DNA of 64,000 nucleotides from Callaeas wilsoni (taxonomy: Eukaryota; Chordata; Aves; Passeriformes; Callaeidae): the NCBI GenBank assembly GCA_013398955.1, contig VWPU01002095.1, forward strand, positions 357,155-421,154, given 5' to 3'. Below, in pieces: positions 11,839-25,939 of this stretch. The notes beneath the pieces are model-generated. The model did not search any database. It saw only the letters and a program-made list of their open reading frames with translations, and was not told the origin of the DNA. A program made the position numbers and the translations under genes. Numbering within the stretch: position 1 is the stretch's first letter; every line of letters starts with the position of its first letter.

Positions 11839-14800
11839 GATTCTCATCATCCTGCTATGAAACGGTCCTGTTACATTTTGTAGCATGTGGGTTCTGACTC
11901 ATCTTTTCATTATGCTCTTCAGTTTTGTCTTGATGTAAGCCCCATTGACTTAATTACACTGGCATAAAGATGGAATGGGGAAATGGTGAACCACGCCCAC
12001 TAACAAGTCCACCGTGAAAATATGGGAGTTGTTCTTTTGTCTTCAGGGAGGTTTCGCCAGAATGGGGCGTCTCTTCTAGACAGACTCTTTGCTATTTTTA
12101 GCAACTTGCAAAAAAACTGAAATGTATTCTCCGAATCATACCACGGTGCAAAAAGCAGATACGTATCTGAAGGCTGTAACTAGAAATGGGAAATTGCAAA
12201 GTAAGAACTTGATGTCTTTGGTAAGGCAGGGCATGGTGCTTCAATCAAAGACAGTATTGGATATAATTCTGACATTATTTTTATTTTTAGCCAGTGTGCA
12301 GCATATGCAGTGTACAGTTACCTAAAGAAGAAATGAGGAAGAGAGAAAGTAAGTCAGGATGGTAACTTAGGGCCACACTAAAATACAATGGAGGAAATGA
12401 AAAAATAAATGTTATTTACACATCGAAATGCTAGGGGAAGCTACAGTCCCTGTACTACAAAGGACATGAGATCTTGAGGCTTCAGAAGGATTTGGATTGT
12501 GGTGTTCTTAAAACAAGCACTGCAGCGTGAATTCAGAAAGGAAGCGCAGCAGAGAATATGAGATTCCCTCACCAGCCATGGCATCTCTGAGGGTTGTTTG
12601 GGCTGGTTGTTTTCTCTGAGACATGTAACATGATTCTCCAAACCCCAAGTTATGTCTAGCAGGCAGGATTTAACTTTTAACTGGCGTGATTTCAGTTATA
12701 TCAACAAAAGATCTCGGTCTCCTGCCACAAACAAACAACTCTAAATTAACTGGCCTGAATAATTGAACAAGGGGTTGTTTGTTTGTTTACTTCAATTACT
12801 GTTTGTGGTAGCAGTGGGTGGAAATGAAATCTTGCCACTGCTTTTTAACGTCTATCAGATTTGGAACTTTGTTCCTTTCTGAACCTTTGTGTTGCATGCA
12901 ATTCTTCATGATATTTTTCCACTACTACTTGCATCTCCCTTTATTTTTCATTCCTGAGATTCTAATATATTACACTGGGCGTTGTAGTGCTCTTGATCCA
13001 AGAACACTATTGCCTTTTCAAATCTATGAGACCGGGGTTTTTTTCCCTAGTTCTTCCTTTATTTATTAATTATTTTTCCTATGTTTTTGAATCCTCTCTA
13101 TTTCTCCGAATGATTTTTTTCAGGCAATGTCTTTTCTTTTATCATATTCCAGCCTTCTGAACTCTATAACACTATTGGCATGTCAGATAGACTCATTTTG
13201 TTTCTAAAGATGTCCTTTGTTTAAAAGTCCTCTGCTTTTTTCAAAGAATTACATTTGCATGTACAGTTGTGACTACAACTATCTTTTATTTTAAGTGTCT
13301 TTGTGACCATTTAAAAGCTATTATATAAAATGCCACAAAAGCCTGGCTTTTCTTCCGTTTATCTTGCCATGCAGCTCTGCCAGGGTTTACTGTTTACTCC
13401 CGTGGTATTAGCGTCAAGTATTTGTTCTTTTGCTTTGCCCTCTCACTTTGCATAAGCTAATGATTCCTTTGCTCTTTATTTTTAATTCCTGCCCTATTTC
13501 TGTGAGCACTCCAGCCTACTCTGCTCCATGCTTCTGTGCCTGTTTTACCCTACAAGTTCAATATGCCGTTCCCTATTCTGCTTGTTGTTGAACCAATGGA
13601 AGCACAGTCTTTCCACCTTCTTCCTCATTCCCAAGTAATAAATGCAGTCCTAGTTTACATAGGTAACAACTGAGCTTAGAGCCTCTGCTCCACTTTCCAT
13701 TCTTAATTTGGTTTCTGTGACCTAGTATTTGTCCCATGCTCAGCCATCACCTCACAGCTCTGGAGCTGAGTCATGGTGCAGCTCGACTCTGCAGTTTTTC
13801 AGTATTGGTGCTGAGGCTGTATTTTGGATGCTGTTTCATAGGTTCAATGCAGGAATCTGCAAGAGCTGGAAGTGTTTCTGCAGCTACCCAAAGTCCTGAA
13901 GGAGTTGGGGAGCCTGTAAAATACCTGCGTGGTTGATGTCTATAGTTCAGAGATGCTCTCTGAGCCTGCCTCATCTGGGGCTCGTGCCGTGCGTTTAACA
14001 ATTGGCACTGCATGTGTGCCTGTGTATCTGAGGAGGCAGAAGCAGACTGTTGAACACTGTTTCATCGACTCTTGTGGGCCGAAAGTGTGAATAAGCTGTG
14101 TTTAATATGGTTGTCTAGGCTGTTTACATTGGCTTTTTGAACCACAGCCAAATTAAATTTCTGAGGAGGCTGCTATTGCTTTCTAAAGATGTAACCCCCT
14201 ATCTTTGTTCATCAGCTCAAAGTTATTTACTAATCATTACCTGTGTTTGGCAGAAGAACAGCAAATAAAACAGGCGCTTTGTGTTTAACATGGTCTTGGT
14301 AAATGTGTATTAAAATACAACATCCTTTTATTTGACCAATATTCATAAGAGAGAATATTAATTATTATTAATGTTAGAATATTAGTTTTGCTCTATGCCT
14401 TAGGAGATGACAGTCTCTGTGGTAGCATTAATTAATGTGTAGCTTGGCTGTGTAGGCAGAAAACAAACAATCTCCTAGCAGGTTATTCAACATTAGCATA
14501 CAGCCTTCCATCTCGCACAGTACTTTCAAAGCGATTCTCATCCACTGTGCTGCAACCTTGTACTAACCTTATGTTAACAAATTTATAACTTGGAAATTAT
14601 TCTGCTGACATCAGTGGTGTTACACCATGCAAAACCTGTTTAAAATTAGGTCCAAGGTATTTCAGTTTTAATTTTTAAAATATGTTCTAAATAGTATTCA
14701 CATGCTTCAGTAATTGATGACTTGGGATTACTTTTCTGTTTCTAGTTCAAAATGAAGGTTTTGTAAAGGTTTTTAGTCTGGTTTTCCCCTCTCTTCTTTT

Positions 14801-17597
14801 TATACTTAAGTTGCTCCCTTAGGCAAAATCACTGATTTCCTATCTTCCCTTGCAGTATTATGAACCAACAAACAGAGTTGTCTGCCAGTTCATTCTTGAA
14901 TATCGATTCTTTTTAAAGCAAGCAGAGCACGCAGGAATCTCCTGCTTTACAAAACAGAAGCTGCATGTCTATCTGTCTGTGTACACAGAGAAACAAAAAT
15001 ACACTAGAAAATACACTAGAAAAACATTTTAAAAATAGAAACCGCACATGAGTTAAAGGAACCTTATTAAGGTACAAAGTCAAACATCTTGAAGCTTGGT
15101 AATGCAAGCATTACAAGATCTTAGTTTTTCAGGGATTACCTGCTTACTTTGTTTAGGCAATACCCAGAGCATGTGAGATGTTTCATGGATGTTGGACTGC
15201 CCAGAAATTTAAGCTGTCCATCCTTAGCAGATCTGTGCTGGGCACGTGCAAATTGCCACATTTTTGTTTTTTCAAAGGCACATGAGTTGATCAGTCTGGG
15301 GTGAACTTTCACCAGAATGGCAGAACACATCCACGTGGCAAAGGTGAAAAAACTTACTTGTTTTGAGTCCCAGATATAAAATACAGTAGGACTAGAGCTT
15401 TCTAAACCGTCCACAGTTTTCTTTTGGAAGCAGCTGAGACACGATGGGGAAATAACATCCAAGAGAGACACCCAAGGGCCAGGGATGGAGCCTCCAGGTC
15501 CCATTCTTCCTCCATTCCACCCAGGCTCATACAAGAAGCGGCTGAGGGCAAGAGGGACCTCTCCAACACACAAAGTCACAGTATACATCTTTTCAGCTCT
15601 GTCCTGACACGAAGAGAAAAAGTAAGTGCAGGTGGACACATGGTCCAGGGCTGCTGGAACACCCCTGAGAAGCCTTTGTTAAAGGCTGCATAAGTCCCCG
15701 GCAGCTCTGTAATGGGAGAAAGCTGAGCCCACCAGCAGCCCAAAACAAGCAAGCATTTTTCCTGTGAGACATTTTCTTGGTAATCTGCTCCATGACACAG
15801 TGGTTAGCACCATCCTTATTAGTCTCCTATCAACTATTGCTGCTTAGAAGGAAGCCCTTATTGAATAGTTCAGGTGAGCCAGTGGCCTTAAAGTCATCTC
15901 AGGAGCATGTGTTCACTGGGAGGAGAGCCTCCTGGAAAGGAGTGAGCTGGTCTAAAATTTCCCCAAGCTGCACAGCGGTTCCATGACAGCCAGGCAGCTG
16001 AGCCTATCCAGCCTCGGGAGCGCGGGAGCCAGGAGGAGGAAGTGGATGGGAGGTTGGGGTGGCAACTGGGGGCTCAGATAACAACTGCTCATGCAAATCC
16101 AAGCTACGTGGGTTGTGTGCGTTGCTGATGTGATGATACATTTTTAGAAAATGTTTAAGTAGCACCAGAGGCAGTGGTGTGACCTGTGGATGACTTCTCC
16201 ATTTGTAACTGTGGAATGTAGAAGAAAGGGGGGAAAAAAAAGAAAAAAGCCATGGAAGAGACACCCCTATGACTAATCCAGCTGTTCTGTAGAGAAACTT
16301 TCGTTCCTTACAATTAATAGGGAATTTCCTAATTTGGCTTATTTTTAAAAAGTTATTTCCAAGCTTGACATGACATTGATTTCTCCTTACCTGGATTTCA
16401 GATTACTCTGAACATTTAAGTATGCTGAATTTTTACTGAAAATCCTTCAAGAAGAGCTCATTTTGCAGCTTCTAGAGCAACAGACCTTGAGCCTATGGTA
16501 ACTAGTAATTTACCTGTTGGTCAGGTGTGACCAGTAAGAATATTCTTCTCTCTTCAGTTTCTATATGTTGTTCCTGCTTTATAACTCTAAAGAATCAAAA
16601 TTGCACTGGGATATCTTTTCACAGAAAACTGACTTTAATATATCTCTTTTCACTTGTGTGTGGTAATAGGATGAACAGTGTCCTCTCCTGATTGTTTTCA
16701 AAAGCCAAACAGAACCTGATGATGCGAAGTTTTAACTCCTACACTGGTGCCCTTAGAAGCTCACACATTTCTTTGCAGTCACTTTTGGTGATAGATAGCC
16801 ACAGGACGGTCCTTAAAATTCATGTCTGTATTTTACATAGTGTGATTATATGTCATGCCTTCAGTGGAAATAAAAAAAGAAAAAAAAAAATTTCTCAGTT
16901 TCTATTAAAACAGACAAATCAAAACAATCCCAAAGTCAAGGTAGAAGGAACATAGCATCGTTCTACTCATAAGCCAGTATCATAGTTTTTGAAGGTTTGG
17001 GTTTGACAGCTAGGTTTGACTACCTTTGCATGTAGCCTGCAAAGCTCCATTTTGAGTTTTTAGGGTTTTCATGCATTTCAGGGAAGGTAGCCTGAACTTG
17101 TCCCACCCATTGACGGATCCTGCACAAGCATACTTCAGTATCCACCTTGATTTAGAGGGATTAGTTTGAACAAGTCCTAATGAATCTCCCAAGATAATAT
17201 CCCCTGAGGAAGGCAGGAAAGCCTTTAAAATAAGAAGGTAGTGATGAGTTTGCAACATTACACATAGCAAATTTATTTTCGTGGGTAGTAGAAGCATGAA
17301 CAGGGGAAATGTTTTTGCTTTCATTCTACTAGGATTGCTGCACCTTGGTCCCTCCATGACATCAACAGCAGAGCTCCTGCCTGGAGAAGAATATAGGAAA
17401 TACAGAGTACTTACATTTTTCCAGTGAAAATACTTTCTCCCCCAAAAGACCACTTTGGTCTTCCTATTATAAAATGTAAACACTTTTTTATAGTTTGAGC
17501 ATAACCACGCTTTAAACAGCTGCTGCCTCTCACCTGTGCTGCAGCTCTGTTTCTGCACTGAATTAAGCCTTCTCTTCACAGACTGCACATCAATTGC
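11839..17597. other. intronic stretch without recognised genes
   Basis: Unique-looking AT-rich sequence. The part at 14080-14500 is low in simple repeats and dense in AT-rich factor-type words (for example taatcattacc, attaattaatg, aacaaacaat) and could be conserved regulatory DNA; only an alignment can tell. The 192-codon antisense frame at 17010-17588 is discussed under rejected items. Confidence 0.5.
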
Positions 17598-17660
17598 AAT
17601 TTTTTAAGTGCTTTGGGATCCTTTGGGTTGAAAAGCATGATATAAATTTAAGATATTAAA
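17598..17660 (+). mobile_element. relic 3' tail of a SINE/L2-like element
   Basis: The words aagtgctttgggatcctttg, then ggttgaaaagcatgatataaa, match the widely shared tail found in ancient amniote SINE and LINE families (AAGCGCTTTGGGATCC...GGCGCTATATAAAT). Only this end is recognisable. Confidence 0.5.
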
Positions 17661-18756
17661 TTGTTAAGAAGAGTAAGAGCATTACCAGATGCTCATGCTC
17701 ATGTTATAGCTATGCTGTTAACAGCAAGCTGGGAGATACTTACACTTCATGTCTGTAGCAGGTATCACATCACAAAACCCTTTTCATTAACTGCACATTA
17801 AAAGTCATGAGGATGTTTAGCTCCAGCTAATCCCACTGTACAGCAGTCCAGAACCTGCCTGATGTTATAGCTAGGAATTTTCTTCTAACCTCCCATTGTA
17901 CTGGCATTTTTAGCACGCTTATATCCCTCTGCTCTTATACCACTGTCTTTCACTTGAATAGTGCTTTCCTTTGATGGTGCTGTAGCATCTTCTCCCAAGT
18001 GATGGTATGGCACATAGTTGTTTCGCCTCTCAAGTTTTAGTATGGTTGACTAAAGAAACAAAATTTGTCCATGTGTCATTATGTTTCCGCACACCTTGAC
18101 CATCCTTACAGCTTTTCTCTTTATCTGCCCCAAATCCAGTTTGTTTTCTTTTAACAACACTACCAAAAGTAGTTTTTGAATACTATACAATATTTGAAAT
18201 AAAAGACACATCAATTAGTGTCTCATATGCTAGCAGTAATGCTCCCCTACTTTTGCTGGAAGTAGCTCATCCTACACATACTAAGATTGTTTCCCTTCAT
18301 GGTTGCATCACACTTCTGATTCACAGTCACCTGTGATGAACTCATACCTCCAGGTTCTTCTTCACACCAGTTGTTTCAGAATACAGTGAGCCTTTTGTTT
18401 TCAGTCTCTAAGTGAATTATCTCAAGCTTTTTCCTCTTGACTCTCAACTCTTCCATGGTGGCAGACTTCAAGCTGAGCCAGTTTTTTCTTTCTAACCTGA
18501 GCCTCCCCTGTACCGGTGTTCCTCAATTTAAGTCATCACCCACCTTCTTCACCTTTGTAATATTTTTGACTTAATAGAAAGTGCCTGTAATTATTCTTAA
18601 GGCTGATAGTGACAAATCTAACCAACAACTTCATGCCAGCCAAAGACTTCCCCTTTGCTGACCTGTTGACACCCGTTTATACATGTGATTATTCCCCTGC
18701 TGTACTTCATCTTTTCCAGCTTAGTTGTTACTGTGGTTACTAGAAGGATAAATTAG
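17661..18756. other. intronic stretch without recognised features
   Basis: AT-rich sequence, no gene or repeat recognised. Confidence 0.5.
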
Positions 18757-19815
18757 GGAATCATAGAATAGTTTTGGTTGGAAATGGCCTCTAAGATTAC
18801 TGAGTCCAGGCATTAACCCATCACTGCCATGGTGTCCAGGCATTAACCCATCGCTGCCATGGTGACCACTAAACCATATCCCCAAGTGCCATGTCTGCTC
18901 ATTTTTTGAACACTTCCAGGGATAGTGACTCCACTACTTCCCTGGGTAGCTTGTTCCAATGCCCGACCACCCCTTTAGTGAAGACATTTCTCCTGATATC
19001 TGATCTAAACCTCCCCTTGGTGCAACTTGATGCCTTTTTCTCTCACCTTGTCGCTTGTTTCCAGGGAGAAGAGACCAAGCCCCACTTTGATACACACTCC
19101 TTTTAGGTAGTTGTGGAGAACAGTGAGGTCTCCCCTGATCCTCCTTTTCTCCAGGCTAAACAACCCCAGCTCCCTCAGATACTTATCAGACTTGTGCTCC
19201 AGACGCTTCACCAGCTCCGCTGCCCTTCTCTGGCCACGCTCCAGCACCTCAATGTCCTTCTTGCCGTGAGGGGCCCAGAACTGAGCACAGGATTCGAAGT
19301 GCAGCCTCGCCAGTGCCAAGTACAGGGGGACAGTCACTGCCCTGGTCCTGCTGGCCACACTATTGCTGATACAGGCCAGGATGGCACCTGGCCAAGAAGG
19401 TCACCTGGGAGCACACTGCCTCACGTTCAGTGGCTGTCTGCTGCCGACTGCTTGAGTCCAGCTGTCAAACAGCACTCCCAGGTCATTTTCCGCTGATCAC
19501 CTTTCCAGCCACTCTTTACTCATCCTGTCATGCTGTATTGGGTTCTTGTGATCCGAGGACAGGACTCAGCACCTTCCAGTAGATAAACACCCCCACCCAA
19601 GTTGGTGTCACCTGCAAACAGGCTGAGGGTGCACTTGGTCCCCTCATCCAGATCATCGATAAAGATGTTAAACAGGACTGGCCCAAAACACTGACCCCTG
19701 AGGAACACCACTTGTGACCAGCTGCCAGCTGGATTTAACTCCACACTCTAGGCTCAGCCATCCAGTCAGATTTTTACCCAGCATCCATCTACTTCATGAT
19801 TAGCCAAATTAGCCT
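18757..19815 (-). mobile_element. CR1 LINE, 5'-truncated, about 1 kb
   Basis: The 3' end is at 18757 (ggaatcatagaatagttttg, complement of the CR1 terminus). Read on the - strand the body contains two broken parts of the ORF2 reverse transcriptase. One, at 19520-19744, has [12 protein letters not shown] and an FAGD at the polymerase active site. The other, at 19005-19358, has the thumb/C-terminal part with [19 protein letters not shown] and [15 protein letters not shown]. Frames are separated by stops, so it is inactive. Inside its 3'UTR a 30-bp segment is tandemly duplicated (18804-18864, word ccaggcattaacccatc). Confidence 0.9.
18804..18864. repeat. 30-bp tandem duplication in CR1 3'UTR
   Basis: gtccaggcattaacccatc, then actgccatggt, occurs at 18804 and again at 18834 with one base difference. 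Confidence 0.85.
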
Positions 19816-21764
19816 GTATTGTTCCCTGTCATGCCACAGCTAGTTCACTCTTACTGGCAAATGTAGTGTAAAAGGTACTCGGATTCTTCCATATTGTGCT
19901 GTTAGCTATGAGACAGAAGTACCTTTTGTAATGACAGGGCATGGCTAGGTAAATCAACATTAGTTTAGAAAGTTTGCAGTAAATAGCTGACACTTTTCTT
20001 TTTTTTTTCCTCTTAGAATTCATAGTCAGGGTCAGTGGGCTTGTTCTATCTCATCTGATCCCAAAAGGAGAGAAACAGAGATTCTTTCAGCAAGGCAAGC
20101 AATTTGTGCAAGTCTTCTTTTAATGCTGAGTTTAAGTTTTGCCATTTAAATGTGTACTTTACTTATTTTCAAAAAAGGACCCTGCTTTAATTTGAACACA
20201 GAAGAACTCTACATGATGTTCTAGATTACTTTCTGCATCTGTATTATGTAAAATTGTGCAGCAGGTTATTTTTTTTCCTTACCTGTGTTTCCTTCCTGGA
20301 GTGGCATTTGTTTAACAAAAGTCAGATGCTGCTGCTTCTAAGAATAACCAAGGTAGGGACTCAGGTAAATTAGTTCTTAAAAAAGCTTCTCCATAATTAT
20401 TTAAGTAACAGTAGTTGTTGGTTGAATTGGTTTTTTGTATTAGTTTTGGAGGGGGTTTTTGTTGCCTGAATTTTTTTTACATGCATGTTCTTGTTTTTTT
20501 AGATTTCAGAACAGTAAAACAAGTTAGTAATCTTTTTGTTGGCTTTTTGTGCTTTATGTTTCAGTGCTCTGAAGCATGTCCTGAATAAGCATGGAACCAT
20601 CACATTTTGCTTAACATGCTTCTTCTTATTATTTGCACTTCTAGCAGCAGTTCCACTGCCTGGTTTGTTACACTAGTATAACCAGCAGACAGCACAAAAC
20701 TTCTGTTTTAAAATGAGTCATGTCACTCCTGGATATTTCTTTAATTTTTTCCAGTTCTGGATCAGAGGTTTAGTCTTACAGAGCTTTGACTATGTCTATA
20801 CTTCTGCTAAAATTAGCAGGAATCTGCTCATCTTCAAGTGTGTTTTTCTGCGTGGGGGCCAGAGCACTTGCAATCTAGCAAGGTGAAGATCCATGTTCTG
20901 CTGGTTTATCTCCTGTTGTTTTACCAACATTTGCATTACCAAACCACTGATTTAGCACTCCATGGAAGGCAATACAGCTGAGTCAAGCATGATGTTACTT
21001 TCATTCTTATCCTTCCAGTTATAGGCATGTCCCCCTTTATTCAGCCTAGCCAAGCTTTGTTAGCCATATGCTGTACCATATGCTATAGTTCATGTGCTGC
21101 TACATAGAAACTTTTGACAGGATTATCTGAATTATCCTCAATGTGAAATAGACCAAACTTTATTAAAAATAAATCTGAAATGCCGGGGTAAAGATGCTCA
21201 TATTTTATGGGAGATCCCAGATAGGTGATATATCTGGAAGGGCTTTGGTTTGTGGAGTGCTGGGGAGGAGTTCATTTTAACAGGAGGTGAATTCAGTTTG
21301 AGATTTTTTTTTTTTATTTGTTTTGTTTTTTAACTCTAACTCTCATTATTCAGGAACAATGGTGTGAAACACACACAAATCTGTTGTATTTTTAAAAACT
21401 ATTTTAGTCCTGTTTCCAGCTCCTCTTGTGCTGACATTCTACAAACTGATTTTCTAAAAGGACTGTCACCATCAATTTTACTTTTTTAAAGGACTTTAAT
21501 TCTTTCAGCATGTTCATATGGTTTTATAAAGCCCCAGATACATGGCAAATCCCCTTGGTGTTGTAAGACAAGATTGCTGTTAAAAAATGTTTAGGCTTAG
21601 TCAGCTTCTTCTCACTACTGAAGTCATGAGGGACTGTGGGAAATGGTGTTTATACTAAGCTTAAATTGATAGGGCAAGTTTAATGCAATCAGGTCAAAGG
21701 TACAACTGCTTAGCTAGTCTCATCAACCACTCGGGTTTCAGCATCAGTTTATAAGAAAAGGCCT
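19816..21764. other. intronic stretch without recognised genes
   Basis: AT-rich. T-runs at 19998-20008 and 21305-21315. No gene or repeat family recognised. Confidence 0.5.
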
Positions 21765-22190
21765 GTAATGATAACATCTGGCTGCGAGCGCATGGGCTGC
21801 ATTCTCCATGCGGTGATTGAAAACAATTTAATGGTGGGGAGGAGCAAACTGAAGGGCAACTCCGTTCCTGAATTGTGATCCCCAATAGATAAGGTACAAC
21901 TGCCAGACTTTGATCAACCCTGTTATCGATTCTCTTGATGAAGATCCTTTCTCCAATATAACCTGGACGGAGATGTTTTCTGCGGAGGAAAGAGCACGGT
22001 CCATTGAAAAGGCTTGGGAGGGGGGATGTCAAGTCCAGGACAAAACTTCTTGATTTCCAAGTGCATACGTGTGTGGCTGATTGCTGGCCAGGCGTTACTT
22101 TGAGCGAGTGCTGAGTGACCCAGGACAGCGCTGAGGAAATGTGCTAGACAGAATAACGGATTGGGCTGCCCTCCTAACGTGAGAAAGCAT
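21765..22190. promoter_or_regulatory. CpG-retaining candidate conserved element in GMDS intron
   Basis: About 14 CpG dinucleotides occur in about 420 bp (gcgagcgcatg, catgcggtg, tatcgattc, ggacggag, catacgtg, gagcgagtg, agcgctg), while neighbouring kilobases have almost none. The stretch is complex, non-repetitive and has closed reading frames on the + strand. Local CpG retention in an otherwise CpG-poor intron suggests an unmethylated or constrained regulatory element. It might also be an old GC-rich insertion. Function is inferred only. Confidence 0.35.
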
Positions 22191-25100
22191 AATGCTCAAT
22201 TACACATTTCCTGCCTTGCACTATCCAAGTTGGTGTGTGGCAATTTAAATATTCAAGATTACTGCCAGGCAGACCCCAAAATATATACTCATTAAGAGAA
22301 CGTAGATACCCAAGACATCCTGAGGGATTTTAATCATAGGCAAGTCTGGTCTGCTGATCCTAATTCAGACCCTAAGAGAGGCTTTTTCACACAGAATATG
22401 TCTGGGTTTGCTGGCCAAATAGGGTTGCCAACAAATATGTATTGCCTTCTTTGCATTATCTGTACTGTATTTAAAATTTCTTATCATATAATTAAAATTT
22501 CTTTTGTGAAAAAGTTTTTACATTTCGCACCACCCTGGCTGGAATCTTGTTAAATGTCTGTCCCCAGCTGAAGAATTTGGGAAATTTCCACCAAAATAAT
22601 TTCCAATCATCATTAAGAAAAAGAAATTTAAATGACTTGTTGTCAGTTGACATTGGTAACATCCTGCTTTGAGGCAGGGACTTGAAATGGGATGATGCTG
22701 TGATTTTTGCCTCACTGACATAATTCTTTTTTTCCTGTGAAAATCACTGCATGTTATGAGATTTAGGAAAAAACCACAACTTGCACACACTTAGCAAAAA
22801 GTCTTTAATTCTTCCGGGTAAAATGTCAGAGTATTTAATTCATATTCAACATATTCAGCCTTCTGATAGTGCTAAATGGGATGTGTTATTTCTGAGAATC
22901 ATCAAGCCTCCTCCCTCCATCCTCCATCCTACCATCAAGCTGAACTGAATGAATCTGAGCCAACACATGGCATTTTTTGTGGTTAGAGGAACCACTTGGT
23001 ACAGAAGATGAACATTGTCTCTCTTCCCAAGTCTGCTTATACTGTATTGCTTACACTGAGGCAACACAGACCTCAAAGCCTGCAAGGTTAGTGATTATCT
23101 GACCTAACTGTTTTCAGCAAAGGTCCCATTAAATTTCCTTGGGTTGCAAACAAAACAGGGTAGCAGGTTCTCAGTTACATCTGTCACCCAAAAAAGGAGT
23201 ATATTCTCCTTTGTCTCAAAGAGCACATGTGGGTGGGCTGTCTGTGACTGACAGCATTAAGAAGATCTGTAACAGCCAATGTGGGACACAAATGTTGAAT
23301 ATACCCAGCCTCGTTTCAGCCTGCAAGTCTTTGTAATCACATATGGCACAAGCTTTACTCTAGATGGGGGCATGCATTTTTTCAATTTTCTCTGCCCATG
23401 CATGTGAACTTGTTTCCGTAAGGATGTTCCTTATGATGTGTTTACATTGGGTTTGCTGATACTCAGGTGGGGATACCTGTCATTCATGTCAAACAAATAT
23501 AGGACCATTCTTGGCAGTCAGCAGATCTCTGTGTTTATCTTACATTATTTAGGTTAGAAAATTCAACATATAGCTTAGGTTGGTAAGATTTGCCACTCCT
23601 ATAGAGGAACCAAAACCCAGGGAGACCACTCAACTTGCCACAGATCAGTGGCAGGACAGACCATGGGATCTGCTCTCTAATCGTGAGAAAGCATAGTCCT
23701 GCTCCTGGGCCAAGGCACACCCTGTTGTAAGATCAGCTCTTGTACATGACAAAGTGTAGCATTTTGCACTCTTTTGTCCTGATAAGTATATTTTACTGTG
23801 GATAATTATAAATCAGGTAGTAAACCACTTTCTAATGGCCCAGAAAACAGTTAGCCAAAGCATGACTCACAATTCTTCCACAGTTTTGAATTGTCTCAGT
23901 AGGTTTCAGTGCTCGGCTTAGCACATGTAATGTGTCTTCTCATATAGATGGGATGAGGCCCTACTTAAAGAGGTAATGATTATATACACCATACTTCTAA
24001 ATGTATAAACTGCTTTTCAACATACTGGAAAAGCTAAAATACCAACTGCTAAACCAATGAATCATCCTTTGTAAGGGAGTGTTTTTATATAAAATATATA
24101 AAATCCAACTGTATATGTGTAGGCAGAGTGAATACTTACACATCACATGTGTAAGACATAAATGATCCTGATGAACATGACTGAAGTAAATTATGTTAAT
24201 GCTCCAGTTAGAACTATTTCTACATTAATTTCAAAATGTTTTTGTTATAGTGTAGATTCAATGTCAGGAAGATGAAGGAATCTGGGCTTTTAACTGCAAC
24301 CTCCACATTGCAGTGTGACTCTATGGGGATGTTGAAAATTAAACATTTGGTTTAAGCATTAAACACTTAAATTTTCTTTTTAATTCCTAGGCCTGTGTAA
24401 AAGCAGATTGAGAAATGGTTTACAGTACTTCCTATTGGGGGCTTCCACACAGACAATGACAGGAATGACATCACTTTTCTGCTAGTTACTTTTATTACTT
24501 TTCAAGAAAAAGTCTTTAAAATGCCAGCATGTAATTTTCCTGGTGACAAGTGATAACCTTTATGAAAGGCTTGTTTTTCTTTTAAGAGAAAGATACTTTC
24601 ATCCCACCTCCAAGTTAGTGGACGTTATCAAGAGAAGTCACCATTTGTCCCCAAGATTTGCCAGCCCTGAAAGACGTGGAAGGATTAATCACCAGAGGCA
24701 GTTGTTGCGTTCTTGGCTACCCTTCTCCCCATTTAGAGCTTGTGATGAATGGTCTTGCAGTTGGTCTCACGGTGAATGGACCTATCTGCTGGAAGGGTGG
24801 CCTAACCCGTGGTGTCACCGCCAAGTAAGGAGACCTCTTGATTCTTTTCTTATTTCATGCTCCAAGTATCTCTTCCCAGGTGAAGAACCAAAGAGAGAAG
24901 GCATCCTTCGTGCTCCCTCTGCCACCACTGGCATTAGACCCCATCTTGAAGGCTTTGCACTTGGGAGAGGGAGCACCTAGCACACAGTCTGCAAGGGTGA
25001 TGGGACAGAAAACAGAGTGGGAGGAGAAGTCCCTATGGACAAGTGTGAACGAAAAAACCCTTCAGAGAAGCGGGGAAGGGAAGAAACAGTGAAAGTCTGA

Positions 25101-25939
25101 AAACATCAGTAGGACAAATGGAATACACGTTAAAGAAAGGCATATGAAGGAGAGAGGTAGATAAATGGAGGTGATTTAGAGGGGCATATGGCAAGTGGAA
25201 AAGGAGTGTTCGATGAAGGAAGCAGAAACAGCCAAGGGGAAATGACTACTTAAAAGGGAAGATATATACCAAACTTAGGGAGGCGATAGGAAGCATTTTG
25301 AAGAGTATTGTGGCACAGAAGTACAAAGTTGTATTAATCAAAAAATCTTCACTGTCCATCAGTGAGAGCTGGAGTGCCATACTTACACCAACTTTATATA
25401 CCAAATTGAGGAATGCAATAATTGAGAACAAAATGGAGTTTGGAGGGCCAGTTTGAATATATGACGGACAAAGGAAACAACAAGACAGATAATCTGTTTA
25501 GGTTTCATGTCATGTTTACAGCAGACTCTGCCTCCCACTGGGTCGAGTAACCAGTATCCCCATCTATGGCTGGATATGTAGCAATATCTGCAAGGGTAGG
25601 TTAATCCAGATTTATGTTCCCTCAGTCTGAGCTGGACATGTTGACTAAGACAACTGTAACACACAGTCCTTTTCTCCTCAAAGTGGCATGAGCTCTGTGA
25701 GAGGTTCGGGATTGCTTTATCTCCTTGTGCCAGGTCCTTCTGTGGTCTCCAAGCTCTTGGAAAGATACTCCTGTTGTAGGACACTCCTCCAATTTTCTGC
25801 TACTTAAGTGCACTGAAACCTATACTCTCAGATAGTCTGCTATAGTGTTTCTGTGCATGAATTATACAGGAAATAAAAGTATGTGGATTTGGTACAGGCT
25901 AATTCTCTTTTTTAAATAGAATGTAATTTGCTATTGGCA
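22191..25939. other. intronic stretch without recognised genes
   Basis: AT-rich with a purine-rich part at about 24980-25230. A 145-codon + frame at 24543-24980 has no recognisable motifs. Confidence 0.5.

Noticed and set aside
17010..17588. 192-codon open frame on the - strand
   Set aside because: It is the longest frame in the AT-rich part, but this length is plausible by chance across 64 kb and six frames. The peptide has no domain, signal or membrane pattern I recognise, and no promoter or splice context was seen.
24543..24980. 145-codon + frame
   Set aside because: No recognisable family, no repeat match, no splice or promoter context. Not enough to call a gene.
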